A DNA stretch of 64,000 bases from Leucothrix mucor DSM 2157 (GCF_000419525.1 NZ_ATTE01000001.1:1674001-1738000); one strand, 5' to 3'. Positions 35,370 through 45,084 are shown, numbered from the stretch's first letter. Notes: generated by a model not told the origin, from the sequence alone. A program made the numbers and translations.

Positions 35370-37082
35370 GTGCAACTGTTTCTGATTGATGGGATTGGTC
35401 CGTTTTTCAAAGGCTATCGTCGTAAGAAAATTAATTGGTCGAAAATTCCGTTTGCGCATATCAAAACCGAAGGGCCCGAACGTCACGAGCAGTTCGCTGA
35501 GATTCGCAAAGATCTCACAGAGTTTGCCGAGCGGGTAAGCCAGCAAGGTTATAATGCGGTTTCACTGGATGATGTCACGCATCTGGTACCGCACCTTTGG
35601 TACGAGCCTGAGCTTAATGCGCGCATTGAGGTACTGCGTGAGGAGTACCTCGCCTTATTTGAGATTCTTAGCGCGCGGGGCTTGGCTATTTATCTCACCA
35701 TGGATATGTTTTCCACCACACCTGCTGTTCGCCAAAAATTGGGCAATTCGCCGCAAGCCATTAATGATTTTGTAAAGCAATTGCTGGATCGCTTTTTGCG
35801 TGATTTCCCGCAAGTGGCCGGCGTGATTGTGCGCATTGGCGAGTCCGATGGCTTGGATGTGGCCGGCGAGTTTCGCAGTGAGTTACAAATTCGCACCCCC
35901 AAAATGCTTAACCGCTTTTTGCATCGCGTGCTGCCGGTCTTCGAGGCGCATGGCAAAAAAATGATTCTGCGCACGTGGACAGTGGGCGCATATCCGGTGG
36001 GCGACCTAATCTGGCATCGCGGCACCTTAGCTAAAGCCATTGAGGGAATCGACACCGACGCCTTTATTCTCTCCATGAAATATGGCGAGTCGGATTTCTT
36101 CCGATATTTACCGCTCAATAAAAGCTTCTTCCGCACCAAGGTTCAAAAGCTGATCGAGCTGCAAGCACGTCGCGAATACGAAGGTGCAGGGGAGTTTCCC
36201 GCCTTTATTGGCGAGGATTACGCACACTACGCTCAGGAGCTACAAGGCGCTGAGAATATGGTTGGCATTAGCGTGTGGTGTCAAACTGGTGGCTGGCTGC
36301 CATTTCGACGCTTGGCTTTTATTGGTGACGGCTCGATCTGGACGGAAATCAATGCGGCGGTGACATTGCGCCTGTTTCGAGACAATTGCACCGTCGCCCA
36401 AGCGCTCAAGCAAAGCTATCCTGACTTAAATACTGCTGAGTTAGGCAAGCTGCTGCGCTTATCCGAAGAGGTGATTCACGAGCTGTATTATCAGGAGGAA
36501 TTTGCCCGTCAGAAATTGTTTTTCCGGCGGGTACGCATTCCACCATTGGCAGGGGTGTATTGGAATACGATTTTTATTAATCATTCGCTGCGTAAGGTGT
36601 TGCGCTATTTTGTGCACGACCCTGAGGCTAGTGTAAAAGCAGGTTATGCGGCGCTAGGGAAAATGAGTGAGATGCGCAACTTAGCCCAGCGCTTAAATTT
36701 GCCCGACGATGATATTGAATACATGCAACACACGCTCGGCATTTTGGCGCTAGCTCGGGAGTACTTTTTCCAGCCTTTCGAGCCAGAGGTGTGTGAGCGC
36801 ATTAAAAAAGCCAAAAAGCGCTATAAAAAACGGTACCCCAAAGGCACGCGCTATCGCTATGCCATACGAACTAATTTCGAGCCGTTTAAACTGCGGCGAA
36901 GGTTTTTAAATTGGAGTCTGGCGATATTGTTACGCCGCAAACGTGGCTATCGCTTGGTTGATCAGATATTTACGATTCATTTGTTATCGCTGGGGTATCG
37001 GCTGATCAAAACCCATCGCACGCGCTTTATTCCGAAATTTGCCAGAAAAAGTGCAATGGGCGTTGATGCGATATTGAAATGA
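35370..37082 (+). CDS. Large protein resembling GH67 alpha-glucuronidases; function unknown
   Basis: About 570 residues from GTG 35370, chosen for the GAGGA site 6 bases upstream; ATG 35328 and TTG 35310 are also open. The middle part looks like a TIM-barrel glycosidase: VAGVIVRIGESDGLDV, DAFILSMKYGESDFF, KLIELQARREYEGAGEFPAF and VGISVWCQTGGWLP correspond in order to GH67 alpha-glucuronidase motifs. The similarity is weak, and the C-terminal 200 residues are basic and unrecognised (KKAKKRYKKRYPKG). No signal peptide. Substrate and activity are not shown. Confidence 0.65.
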   Translation: MQLFLIDGIGPFFKGYRRKKINWSKIPFAHIKTEGPERHEQFAEIRKDLTEFAERVSQQGYNAVSLDDVTHLVPHLWYEPELNARIEVLREEYLALFEILSARGLAIYLTMDMFSTTPAVRQKLGNSPQAINDFVKQLLDRFLRDFPQVAGVIVRIGESDGLDVAGEFRSELQIRTPKMLNRFLHRVLPVFEAHGKKMILRTWTVGAYPVGDLIWHRGTLAKAIEGIDTDAFILSMKYGESDFFRYLPLNKSFFRTKVQKLIELQARREYEGAGEFPAFIGEDYAHYAQELQGAENMVGISVWCQTGGWLPFRRLAFIGDGSIWTEINAAVTLRLFRDNCTVAQALKQSYPDLNTAELGKLLRLSEEVIHELYYQEEFARQKLFFRRVRIPPLAGVYWNTIFINHSLRKVLRYFVHDPEASVKAGYAALGKMSEMRNLAQRLNLPDDDIEYMQHTLGILALAREYFFQPFEPEVCERIKKAKKRYKKRYPKGTRYRYAIRTNFEPFKLRRRFLNWSLAILLRRKRGYRLVDQIFTIHLLSLGYRLIKTHRTRFIPKFARKSAMGVDAILK

Positions 37083-37176
37083 TCTTAGCGCTAACCGTTG
37101 CTACGACTTTGGAAAGATTTAGTGTAAGCCCGCCGCCAGTTACCAGTGGCGAGCAGTTCGGTTATCCGAATGGTTA

Positions 37177-37860
37177 TTAACGGCGCAGCAATAACATCAA
37201 ATAACCAATGTTCAACATACTGGAAAGCGCTGCGGCAAAATAAGTAAACGCAGCAGCAGTCAGTATTTTTCGCACGGCGGGCATTTGCTCTGGGGTCACA
37301 TAGCCTTCTTCCAAAATCGGCAGGGCTTTACCAAAGCTGGCATCCCATTCTTCTGGCAATACGATGAGATAGGTCAGGGCGGCAATTAGCTGCATCACTA
37401 CGCTAATAATAATGGGCAAGGCCATTGCGATGGGGGTACGCAAAAAGATCGCCACCACAGGCGAGGCCCACAATACATAGATCCCATATTGGCGTAGCTT
37501 AATCGCTTGTGGAATATACTTTTCACGAAGTTTGAAGACTTCTTCTTTACGGGAAAATTGAATGGCATGGCCAACTTCATGCGTGGCAACCGCAATGGCT
37601 TTCAGCGAGCGGCCATTATAATTAGTCGGGCTTAAGCGCACCATTTTGTCGGTCGGGTCAAAGTGATCACCATTTTCTTCAGTGACTTCCACCCCAATGC
37701 CGCTAAGCCCAAAACGTTCGATCAGGTGTTTGGCCAGCTCGCCGCCGGTGCCTTCGATGCCCGGTAGATCCTGCGAGTGTTCGCGCATCACTTTGCGAAT
37801 CCACATTTGCGGTAGATAGCTCAGGATTATCAGTAGGCCAAAAATTACGATCAGGATCAT
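37177..37860 (-). CDS. Membrane zinc metallopeptidase (YugP family)
   Basis: 227 residues. An N-terminal membrane helix (about 1-20) is followed by a soluble segment with HEVGH at 94-98, the zinc-binding HExxH motif, and VRLSPTNYNGRSLKAIAVATHEVGHAIQ, typical of the Zn_peptidase_2/YugP family. Several more hydrophobic segments follow (about 125-225). Inner-membrane protease; substrate unknown. It stands alone. Confidence 0.92.
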   Translation of the reverse strand: MILIVIFGLLIILSYLPQMWIRKVMREHSQDLPGIEGTGGELAKHLIERFGLSGIGVEVTEENGDHFDPTDKMVRLSPTNYNGRSLKAIAVATHEVGHAIQFSRKEEVFKLREKYIPQAIKLRQYGIYVLWASPVVAIFLRTPIAMALPIIISVVMQLIAALTYLIVLPEEWDASFGKALPILEEGYVTPEQMPAVRKILTAAAFTYFAAALSSMLNIGYLMLLLRR

Positions 37861-37944
37861 GCGGGGCGGTCTCTGCGAGGGTTGGTGCTTAGTATAAGGC
37901 TAAATCCGCCGCCGCGTGGAAATAGCCTCATACTTCTCAACGGA

Positions 37945-38547
37945 TTAGTCCATCCAGATAAAGCCCACACACAGCGCAGTTAGCACTGCCATGGTGATAT
38001 TAAACAGCCGCAGAACATTCTGCTGGCCTAAAAACTGGCGCATATATTGCCCAAACCCCGCCCAAACCATAATGGATGGCGTGCCCACTACCGCATAGAT
38101 CGTGGTAATCATCAGCACCGACCACCAATAGCCATCACCCATTAACGAGAAGCTGGCATTGGCTGAGATCACCATAATCCACGCTTTCGGGTTGATGTAT
38201 TGAAAGGCCGCCGCTTGTACCAGCGAGAAGGGCTTACCTTCGGCTTTCTTATCACTAATCGCGGAGAAGGACAGCAGTTTGTAGGCCAGCCATAACAGAT
38301 AAGCACTCCCGACAATGCGCAGCACCTGCTGTAGTACTGGGAACTGGGTAAATAGCGCGCCTAAACCCAAGCCCACTGAGACATTCAACAAACCCATACC
38401 GGTAATAATGCCGGCAATGTGTGGCAGCGTGCGTTTAAAGCCGAAGTTAGCGCCCGAGGCGGTCAGCATAATATTATTGGGGCCCGGTGTAACAGAGGTT
38501 ACAAAGGCGAACAGAGTGACTGCGAGTATCAGTTCCAGAGAAATCAT
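37945..38547 (-). CDS. LysE-family amino-acid exporter
   Basis: About 200 residues from ATG 38547 (ATG 38562 is an alternative; upstream extension is rejected). The start MISLELILAVTLFAFVTSVTPGPNN is diagnostic for LysE/RhtB exporters, with about six transmembrane helices. It is divergent from a MocR-type regulator, and the 135-base gap holds a palindrome. The likely role is export of an amino acid or derivative under control of that regulator. Confidence 0.88.
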   Translation of the reverse strand: MISLELILAVTLFAFVTSVTPGPNNIMLTASGANFGFKRTLPHIAGIITGMGLLNVSVGLGLGALFTQFPVLQQVLRIVGSAYLLWLAYKLLSFSAISDKKAEGKPFSLVQAAAFQYINPKAWIMVISANASFSLMGDGYWWSVLMITTIYAVVGTPSIMVWAGFGQYMRQFLGQQNVLRLFNITMAVLTALCVGFIWMD

Positions 38548-38586
38548 AATGGGTGTTTCCATAGCGTAGCAATGACAGTTATACGA

Positions 38587-38605
38587 AATTGTCATGGTGA
38601 CAATT
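38587..38605. promoter_or_regulatory. Palindrome between lysE-like and mocR-like genes, candidate operator
   Basis: AATTGTCA (38587-38594) and TGACAATT (38598-38605) form an 8-base inverted repeat around TGG, within the 135-base divergent promoter region. MocR regulators bind repeats in such intergenic regions; both genes could be controlled from it. Confidence 0.5.
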
Positions 38606-38682
38606 ATTGTTTTACACCGCTTTAATCGGTACAATTTATTCTGTAATGCCCTGATATTTTAGTCAATAAGAGTATTGTACCC

Positions 38683-40068
38683 ATGACAATGTGGACGCCG
38701 GACCTATCCAATTATAAGAATGCACGCTATCAGGCGATCGCCGATGAAATAGAGCGTGGGATAAAACAAGGCAGCTTAAATGCCGGTGATAAGCTGCCGA
38801 CGCATCGTGCGTTGGCGGATCAATTAAGCGTTACCATTGGCACCGTCACGCGGGGTTATGCCGAAGCTGAAAAGCGTGGTGTGGTGACTGCAAGGGTCGG
38901 ACGCGGCACCTTTATTCGCTCCGATGAGCAAGATCGCGGCTTTGCGATTTTGGCCCGCGAGCAGCGCAACCGTATCGACTTCACTCAGAACTTACCCATA
39001 CCAATGGATACCGATCGCTACTTGCAAATGGCCCTACGCGAGGTCGCCGAGGATGTCCCCAATCTCGATCTGGTGGGTTACCAACCAGAGAAAGGCGTAA
39101 ACCATCAACGCGAATGGGCGGCGCAGTGGCTGCAAGGTTTGGGCGTTAATTGTGTTGCCGAAGACTTAACCATTACTTGTGGTGGGCAACATGGCATTTC
39201 ATTGGCACTGGCCGCCACCTTACGGCCTGGCGAACATTTGTTATGCGAAGGACTGACTTACCCCGGCTTAAGCGCCATCGCTGCGCAAATGGGTGTGAAG
39301 CTCACGGGTGTCGAGCAAGATGAGCAGGGGATTATTCCCGAGTCACTGGAAGAGCATTGCAAAGCCGGTCATTTTCGGGCGCTGTATTGTACACCAGTGG
39401 CGCAGAATCCAACCAATAGCTGCATTACCGCCGCGCGTCAGGCGGCAATTGCTGAGATTGCCGAGCGCTATCATTTGTGGATTATTGAAGATGCGGTGTC
39501 GGCGTATTACTGCGATGACAAACCACCCAGCTTCTACAATCTGAATCCTGAGATTAGCCTGTACATTAATAGCCATTCTAAAATGTTGGCCGGTGGTTTA
39601 CGTGTGGGCTATCTGGTCACGCCGCCACGGCTTAAACAGCAAGTCGCGGCGGCCATTCGCTCGCATTGCTGGTTTACCTCACCCATTACGGTCGAGGTGG
39701 CGCAGCGCTGGATTAGCAGTGAGCATTATGCTCGTTGTGAAACTAATATCCGGGCAGAGCTAGCCTCTCGAATCGCCGCTGCACGACGCATTTTAGCAGG
39801 CTGTAACTGCCGGATACTGGATGGCAGTTTTCATGTTTGGCTGGCCTTACCAGAGCCATGGCGGGCGGCAGACTTTGAAGCAAGGCTTAATGAAAAAGGC
39901 GTTGGATTACTCAGTTCAGAGCCATTTGCGGTTGGCCGATTTGCGGCGCCGCAAAGTGTGCGGATTTGCCTGAGTGCGCCGGTCACACTGGCCGATGTCG
40001 AGAACGGTTTGGAGATAATCCGTGAAGAATTAGACAGCGGTGTGAGCAACAAACTTTATGTATTTTGA
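38683..40068 (+). CDS. MocR-family regulator (GntR helix-turn-helix plus aminotransferase domain)
   Basis: 461 residues: an N-terminal winged helix (about 10-80: NARYQAIADEIERGI, LPTHRALADQLSVTIGTVTRGYAEAEKRG) and a fold-type I aminotransferase-like domain with TCGGQHGISLALAATLRPGE, YCTPVAQNPTNS, IIEDAVSAYYCD and the PLP-lysine candidate in YINSHSKMLAGGLRVGY. MocR proteins use PLP as an effector to control nearby genes; the divergent exporter is the natural target. Confidence 0.92.
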   Translation: MTMWTPDLSNYKNARYQAIADEIERGIKQGSLNAGDKLPTHRALADQLSVTIGTVTRGYAEAEKRGVVTARVGRGTFIRSDEQDRGFAILAREQRNRIDFTQNLPIPMDTDRYLQMALREVAEDVPNLDLVGYQPEKGVNHQREWAAQWLQGLGVNCVAEDLTITCGGQHGISLALAATLRPGEHLLCEGLTYPGLSAIAAQMGVKLTGVEQDEQGIIPESLEEHCKAGHFRALYCTPVAQNPTNSCITAARQAAIAEIAERYHLWIIEDAVSAYYCDDKPPSFYNLNPEISLYINSHSKMLAGGLRVGYLVTPPRLKQQVAAAIRSHCWFTSPITVEVAQRWISSEHYARCETNIRAELASRIAAARRILAGCNCRILDGSFHVWLALPEPWRAADFEARLNEKGVGLLSSEPFAVGRFAAPQSVRICLSAPVTLADVENGLEIIREELDSGVSNKLYVF

Positions 40069-40137
40069 TGGATAGCATTTGTTAGCACCTCAGGCCTGCA
40101 TTAGAATAGGGGGTATTTCCCAGCCTTTGGTATCCCC

Positions 40138-40761
40138 ATGCAGACCTTGTTTGTTAACGATAACGCCATCACTCCCTCCAAAGTAGTCTGCGTTGGCAGA
40201 AACTACGCCGACCATATTGCTGAGCTGAATAATGAAGTGCCCAGCGAGCCGGTGATATTCGTTAAACCAAACTCTGCGATCGCTACCGAGCTAAGCGCCG
40301 GTAACGAGCAGGGCGACGGTGAAGCGATCCATTATGAAGGCGAGATCTCCTTTTTAGTGACAGATGGCAAACTATCCGCCGTGGGCTTTGGTTTGGATTT
40401 AACCAAGCGCGCTGTGCAATCACGCTTAAAAGCTAAAGGTTTGCCATGGGAGCGCGCCAAAAGCTTTGATGGCTCTGCGGTGTTTAGTGGCTTTGCCGCC
40501 TTTGAAGGCGATAGCAGCGAGCTCAGCCTTGAGCTTTATATCAATGATGCTTTGATTCAGGAAGGTGGCTACCCGCTAATGCTGCATAAGCCTGAAGCTT
40601 TGCTAGAAGAAGTGCAGAGCTTTATGAGCTTTGAGAATGGCGATGTACTGATGACCGGCACGCCAGCAGGTGTGGGCATTGTGAATCGTGGCGATGTATT
40701 TCACGGGAAAATTCTGCAACAAGGCAAGTTGATTGTCGAAGCGCGCTGGACAGCCGCCTAA
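40138..40761 (+). CDS. Fumarylacetoacetate hydrolase-family protein
   Basis: 207 residues: VCVGRNYADHIAELNNEVP at the start, then EPVIFVKPNSA, IHYEGEISFLV with metal-binding Glu residues and late VLMTGTPAGVGIV. This is the short YcgM-like branch of the FAH family, whose members include acylpyruvases and isomerase/decarboxylases of aromatic breakdown. No pathway genes lie next to it, so the substrate is open. Confidence 0.9.
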   Translation: MQTLFVNDNAITPSKVVCVGRNYADHIAELNNEVPSEPVIFVKPNSAIATELSAGNEQGDGEAIHYEGEISFLVTDGKLSAVGFGLDLTKRAVQSRLKAKGLPWERAKSFDGSAVFSGFAAFEGDSSELSLELYINDALIQEGGYPLMLHKPEALLEEVQSFMSFENGDVLMTGTPAGVGIVNRGDVFHGKILQQGKLIVEARWTAA

Positions 40762-40844
40762 GCTTAAGCCGTGTAATTAGAGCGGGCATCGGTTACTCTA
40801 CCGCTGTTTAAACCCAATCAATTGACTTAAGACCAGAGGACCAG

Positions 40845-41177
40845 ATGGCAAGCAAAGATAATAACTCCGAAGCGCAGAATAAAGAGCAGCCGGACGCGGC
40901 ATTTTTCAAGCGTGCCGATGCGCATATTGATCTCTCAAATTCGCAAATGGGCAAAGATGCCAACAGCGGCCAAGTGAGTGCTTCAATGATGTTTTCACTG
41001 GCTCGCTTCAATGCCTGGCTCACCGCTGCCAGCAGTGGCAATGTGATCCAGATGCTGGACAGTAAAGAAGATGCAATCGAGTATTTTGTGGCGGAATACA
41101 AGCAGATGCTAGAGCAAAACCTCGACGAGTATATTGAAAATTTCGACAAATATATGGGTACCCGGGACAAAGAATGA
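40845..41177 (+). CDS. DUF3144 protein
   Basis: 110 residues, hydrophilic, with AAFFKRADAHIDLSNSQ and ASMMFSLARFNAWL followed by an acidic helical tail (DAIEYFVAEYKQMLEQNLDEYIENFD). This is the DUF3144 pattern. The family has no known function. Its last 4 bases overlap the start of the FAD protein (ATGA), implying co-translation. Confidence 0.85.
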   Translation: MASKDNNSEAQNKEQPDAAFFKRADAHIDLSNSQMGKDANSGQVSASMMFSLARFNAWLTAASSGNVIQMLDSKEDAIEYFVAEYKQMLEQNLDEYIENFDKYMGTRDKE

Positions 41178-42781
41178 TCCGTTTAACCAATATAAAATTA
41201 CCGCTTGATCATAACGAGCAGGCACTGCGCCAAGCTGTCTTGGCTGAGCTAAAAATCGACGATACTGAGCTGCTCAGCGTTGAGGTGTTTCGTCGTGGCT
41301 ACGATGCGCGCAAGAACAGTAATATTTTCCTGATCTATACGCTGGATGTCACGACCACTCACGACGAGGCGCTTCTGGCGCAGTTTGCGGATAACCCGTT
41401 GATCAAGCAGACCCCGGATATGAGCTACAAATTTGTCGCTCAGGCCCCGACTGATCTGCAAGAGCGGCCGGTGGTGATTGGCTTTGGCCCTTGTGGTTTG
41501 CTGGCCGGTTTGGTGCTGGCGCAAATGGGTTATAAGCCACTAATACTGGAACGCGGTAAAGCGGTTCGTGAGCGTACCAAAGATACCTTTGGCTTTTGGC
41601 GTAAGCGCGAGCTCAACACCGAATCGAATGTGCAATTTGGTGAGGGCGGCGCGGGGACTTTCTCCGATGGCAAGCTGTATAGCCAAGTGAAAGACCCGAA
41701 GCATTACTCGCGTAAAGTGCTGAATGAATTTGTTGAAGCCGGTGCGCCGGATGAGATTTTATTTGTCAGCAAACCGCATATCGGTACCTTTAAATTGGTA
41801 ACGATGGTCGAGAAAATGCGTGCCAAGATTATCGAGCTGGGCGGCGAAATTCGCTTTAATGCACGGGTCGATGATCTGGATATTGAGAATGGCCAAATCA
41901 CCGGCCTGACCTTATCGACTGGCGAGCACATTAAGTCCAAGCACATTGCCTTGGCCGTTGGCCACAGTGCGCGCGATACCTTTGAAATGCTGCTGAAAAA
42001 AGATGTGTATATCGAAGCAAAGCCGTTCTCGGTGGGCTTCCGTATTGAGCACCCGCAGTCACTGATCGATGCCGCGCGCTTTGGTAAAAATGCCGGTAAT
42101 GAGATTTTGGGCGCCGCCGATTATAAGCTGGTACACCATTGTAAAAATGGCCGTTCGGTTTACAGCTTTTGCATGTGCCCCGGTGGTACCGTGGTGGCCG
42201 CGACCTCTGAAGAGAAGCGCGTAGTAACTAATGGCATGAGCCAGTATTCGCGGAATGAGCGCAACGCTAACAGCGCAATCGTGGTGGGCATTGACCCGTC
42301 TGATTATCCAGGCGGCCCATTGGCAGGGATTGATTTTCAGCGCGATTTGGAAAGCAAAGCCTATATCCTGGGTGGCGAGACTTACGATGCGCCCGCACAG
42401 CGCGTGGGCGACTTTATGCGTGGCCAATCCTCTGAAAAATTGGGTGATGTGACGTCATCTTACACTCCGGGAATTAAGCTGACAGACCTCAGCAATATTT
42501 TACCGGACTTCTGCACCAAAGCGATTCGTGAAGCCATTCCTGCGTTTAATCGCAAGATCAAAGGTTTTGCGCTGGATGATGCTTTGCTAACCGGTGTTGA
42601 AACGCGCACCTCTGCGCCAATCAATATCAAGCGCGATGTCAGCTTCCAGAGCATTAATACCAAAGGGTTGTTTCCAGCGGGTGAAGGCGCAGGGTATGCC
42701 GGTGGCATTATGTCGGCCGCAATCGACGGCATCAAAATTGCAGAAGCCATGGCATTGAGTATCAATGCGACCGAATTCTAA
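41174..42781 (+). CDS. FAD-dependent dehydrogenase, COG2509 type
   Basis: 535 residues. An N-terminal region of about 95 residues (IRLTNIKLPLDHNEQAL) is followed by an FAD-binding Rossmann fold (VVIGFGPCGLLAGLVLA), ESNVQFGEGGAGTFSDGKLYS and a C-terminal GEGAGYAGGIMSAAIDGI FAD segment. This family is widespread, with no clear reaction assigned. It is coupled to DUF3144 and lies 21 bases before the NADH dehydrogenase gene, so a redox role is plausible. Confidence 0.92.
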   Translation: MIRLTNIKLPLDHNEQALRQAVLAELKIDDTELLSVEVFRRGYDARKNSNIFLIYTLDVTTTHDEALLAQFADNPLIKQTPDMSYKFVAQAPTDLQERPVVIGFGPCGLLAGLVLAQMGYKPLILERGKAVRERTKDTFGFWRKRELNTESNVQFGEGGAGTFSDGKLYSQVKDPKHYSRKVLNEFVEAGAPDEILFVSKPHIGTFKLVTMVEKMRAKIIELGGEIRFNARVDDLDIENGQITGLTLSTGEHIKSKHIALAVGHSARDTFEMLLKKDVYIEAKPFSVGFRIEHPQSLIDAARFGKNAGNEILGAADYKLVHHCKNGRSVYSFCMCPGGTVVAATSEEKRVVTNGMSQYSRNERNANSAIVVGIDPSDYPGGPLAGIDFQRDLESKAYILGGETYDAPAQRVGDFMRGQSSEKLGDVTSSYTPGIKLTDLSNILPDFCTKAIREAIPAFNRKIKGFALDDALLTGVETRTSAPINIKRDVSFQSINTKGLFPAGEGAGYAGGIMSAAIDGIKIAEAMALSINATEF

Positions 42782-42802
42782 CCTTTAAAGAGTAACAACC
42801 GT

Positions 42803-44095
42803 ATGCAAACTATTGTGATTGTCGGAGGTGGGGCTGGTGGCCTTGAACTAGCCACAAGCTTGGGTAATAAGCTTGGCAAAAAGAAGCAAGCTAAAGTCAT
42901 TCTGGTGGATAAAAACCGGACCCATATCTGGAAGCCCTTGCTGCATGAATTAGCCACCGGCGCACTGGACCGCAGTACCGATGGCGTGGTGTATCACGCG
43001 CACTCCGTTCGACATCACTATCAGTTTCAACTGGGTAATATGATTGGCTTAGATGGCGCAGCCAAGACTATTAGCTTAGCGTCGTTAGACGATGACAAAG
43101 GCAATGAAATCCTCCCGGAACGTACCCTAAAGTATGACACGCTGGTGATGGCGGTTGGCAGTGTGAGTAATGACTTTGGCACCAAAGGCGTCGCCGATAA
43201 CTGCTACTACCTTGACTCTCACAAGCAAGCTGAGCGCTTTCACCATGCCATGCTAGATCAGTTTATGCGAGTCTATCAGCCGGGTGCGGCGGGTAAGCTG
43301 AAACTGGCGATTGTGGGCGGTGGTGCGACGGGGGTTGAGCTCTCTGCTGAGCTATATCACGTGTCTGAGTTGATGAAGATGTATGACCTCTCAGATGAGG
43401 GAACGACTCAGCGCCCCCAAGTGACATTGCTGGAAGCAGGGCCACGCATTCTGCCAGCACTGCCTGAGAAGATCGCAACCTCTGCACGCCGTGAGCTTGA
43501 AAAACTGGGCGTAAAAGTCATGGTCAACACCCGCGTAATTGAGGCGGATAAGAATGGCTTTATTACCGCAGATGACAGCCGGGTGGATGCGCACTTAACG
43601 GTGTGGGCTGCCGGTGTTAAAGCGCCAGACTTTATTCCAGAACAGGGCTTTTTCGAAGTTAATCGCATTGGCCAGATTATGGTGAAGCCAAGCTTGCAAA
43701 GCACCGTGGACGACTCGGTATTTGTAATCGGTGATTGCTGTGGTTGCAAGCAAGAAGATGGTAGCTGGGTGCCACCTCGCGCACAATCGGCGCATCAAAT
43801 GGCTAGCCAAGTGTATAAAAACATTATGCTACAACGCCAAAACAAGCCGCTTAAAGATTACGTTTACAGCGACTATGGCTCACTGGTTAACCTCAGTAAC
43901 TACAGCACCGTCGGTAGCTTAATGGGTAACTTATCTAAGGGCTCGATGTTTATTGAAGGGCACTTGGCTCGTATGGTGTATGTCTCCTTATACCGCATGC
44001 ATCAGATCGCCATTCATGGCTGGTTTGGTGGCGCAGCGGTGTGGATGGCGCATAAAATCGGTAACACCGTAAAACCAAAAATGAAGCTGCACTAA
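42803..44095 (+). CDS. ndh: Type II NADH dehydrogenase
   Basis: 430 residues, close to E. coli Ndh (434). FAD Rossmann motif IVIVGGGAGGLELATSLG at the N-terminus, NADH-binding LKLAIVGGGATGVELSAEL mid-protein, VWAAGVKAP and VFVIGDCCG. The last 80 residues contain an amphipathic region (LARMVYVSLYRMHQIA) expected to anchor the enzyme to the inner membrane. It passes electrons from NADH to quinone without pumping protons. Confidence 0.93.
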   Translation: MQTIVIVGGGAGGLELATSLGNKLGKKKQAKVILVDKNRTHIWKPLLHELATGALDRSTDGVVYHAHSVRHHYQFQLGNMIGLDGAAKTISLASLDDDKGNEILPERTLKYDTLVMAVGSVSNDFGTKGVADNCYYLDSHKQAERFHHAMLDQFMRVYQPGAAGKLKLAIVGGGATGVELSAELYHVSELMKMYDLSDEGTTQRPQVTLLEAGPRILPALPEKIATSARRELEKLGVKVMVNTRVIEADKNGFITADDSRVDAHLTVWAAGVKAPDFIPEQGFFEVNRIGQIMVKPSLQSTVDDSVFVIGDCCGCKQEDGSWVPPRAQSAHQMASQVYKNIMLQRQNKPLKDYVYSDYGSLVNLSNYSTVGSLMGNLSKGSMFIEGHLARMVYVSLYRMHQIAIHGWFGGAAVWMAHKIGNTVKPKMKLH

Positions 44096-44128
44096 ACTGT
44101 AGTGGCATAACACTCGGGGGAACACATC

Positions 44129-44977
44129 ATGCAGGCCATTCTCTGGATGTCTGGCGCACTGGCATCGTTTTGCGGCATGGCAATCGGCGCACGTGAGCTC
44201 AGCGGCGAGATCAATACCTTTGAAACGCTGTTCTTCCGAAGCTTGATTGGCCTGCTGGTGGTGACGACTGTCATCTTCTCCAGCGGGCAACTCTCCCTAT
44301 TTAAAACCCAACGCATTAAGCTACATACTCTGCGCAATGTCTTTCACTTTGGCGGCCAGTACGGCTGGTTTCTGGGGATTGGATTATTGCCGCTGGCTGA
44401 AGTGTTTGCCATTGAGTTTACCGTGCCATTTTGGACAGCAATTCTGGCGGCAGTGTTTCTAGGGGAGTCGTTTACCTGGCGGAAATCGCTGGCAGTCCTA
44501 TTAGGGCTGTTGGGTGTGTTAGTGATCGTGAAGCCCGGTACGGAAATCTTCAATAGCGCCTCGCTGATTGTACTGGCTGCGGCGGTCGCTTATGCCGTTT
44601 CACATACCGCTACCAAGGGGCTGGCGTCCACTGAAAAGCCGCTGACCATTTTGTTTTATATGTGCTTAATCCAGCTGCCAGTGAGTTTGATATTGGCCAT
44701 TCCTAACTGGACGGTGCCGGAATGGGTGCATTGGCCGTGGTTGCTGCTGGTAGGCATCACCGCGCTAACGGCGCACTTTTGCATGACCAAGGCAATGCAG
44801 TCTGCCGAGGTGAGTGTCGTGGTCACGCTGGACTTTATCCGCCTGCCTCTGATCGCAATGATTGGTGTGCTGCTCTATGGCGAAAGTGTCAATCTGTCGC
44901 TGGCGATTGGCGGCGTGCTCATGTTGCTGGGTAATCTGGTGAATTTCTACAAGCCTAAAGCGGCTAGTAATCAATAA
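44129..44977 (+). CDS. DMT-superfamily transporter (EamA)
   Basis: 282 residues with about ten hydrophobic segments in two EamA-like halves, the first ending near LGLLGVLVIVKPGTEIF and the second near LAIGGVLMLLGNLVNF. This is the drug/metabolite transporter family, inner membrane. The substrate cannot be told. It starts 34 bases after ndh; GGGGGAA upstream gives a ribosome site. Confidence 0.9.
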   Translation: MQAILWMSGALASFCGMAIGARELSGEINTFETLFFRSLIGLLVVTTVIFSSGQLSLFKTQRIKLHTLRNVFHFGGQYGWFLGIGLLPLAEVFAIEFTVPFWTAILAAVFLGESFTWRKSLAVLLGLLGVLVIVKPGTEIFNSASLIVLAAAVAYAVSHTATKGLASTEKPLTILFYMCLIQLPVSLILAIPNWTVPEWVHWPWLLLVGITALTAHFCMTKAMQSAEVSVVVTLDFIRLPLIAMIGVLLYGESVNLSLAIGGVLMLLGNLVNFYKPKAASNQ

Positions 44978-45084
44978 AACGGTGAACAGCAAGCCAAAGA
45001 ACTATGATAAAATCGATACTTAGCTTAAGGAAGTGAAAATCTACAGGATTCGGCTTGCCCAAGCCCTTGATCAATTGTACTGTC

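Noticed and set aside
41174-44095. COG2509 FAD protein and ndh as one split gene
   Set aside because: Both have their own complete FAD folds and normal family lengths; they are separate genes.
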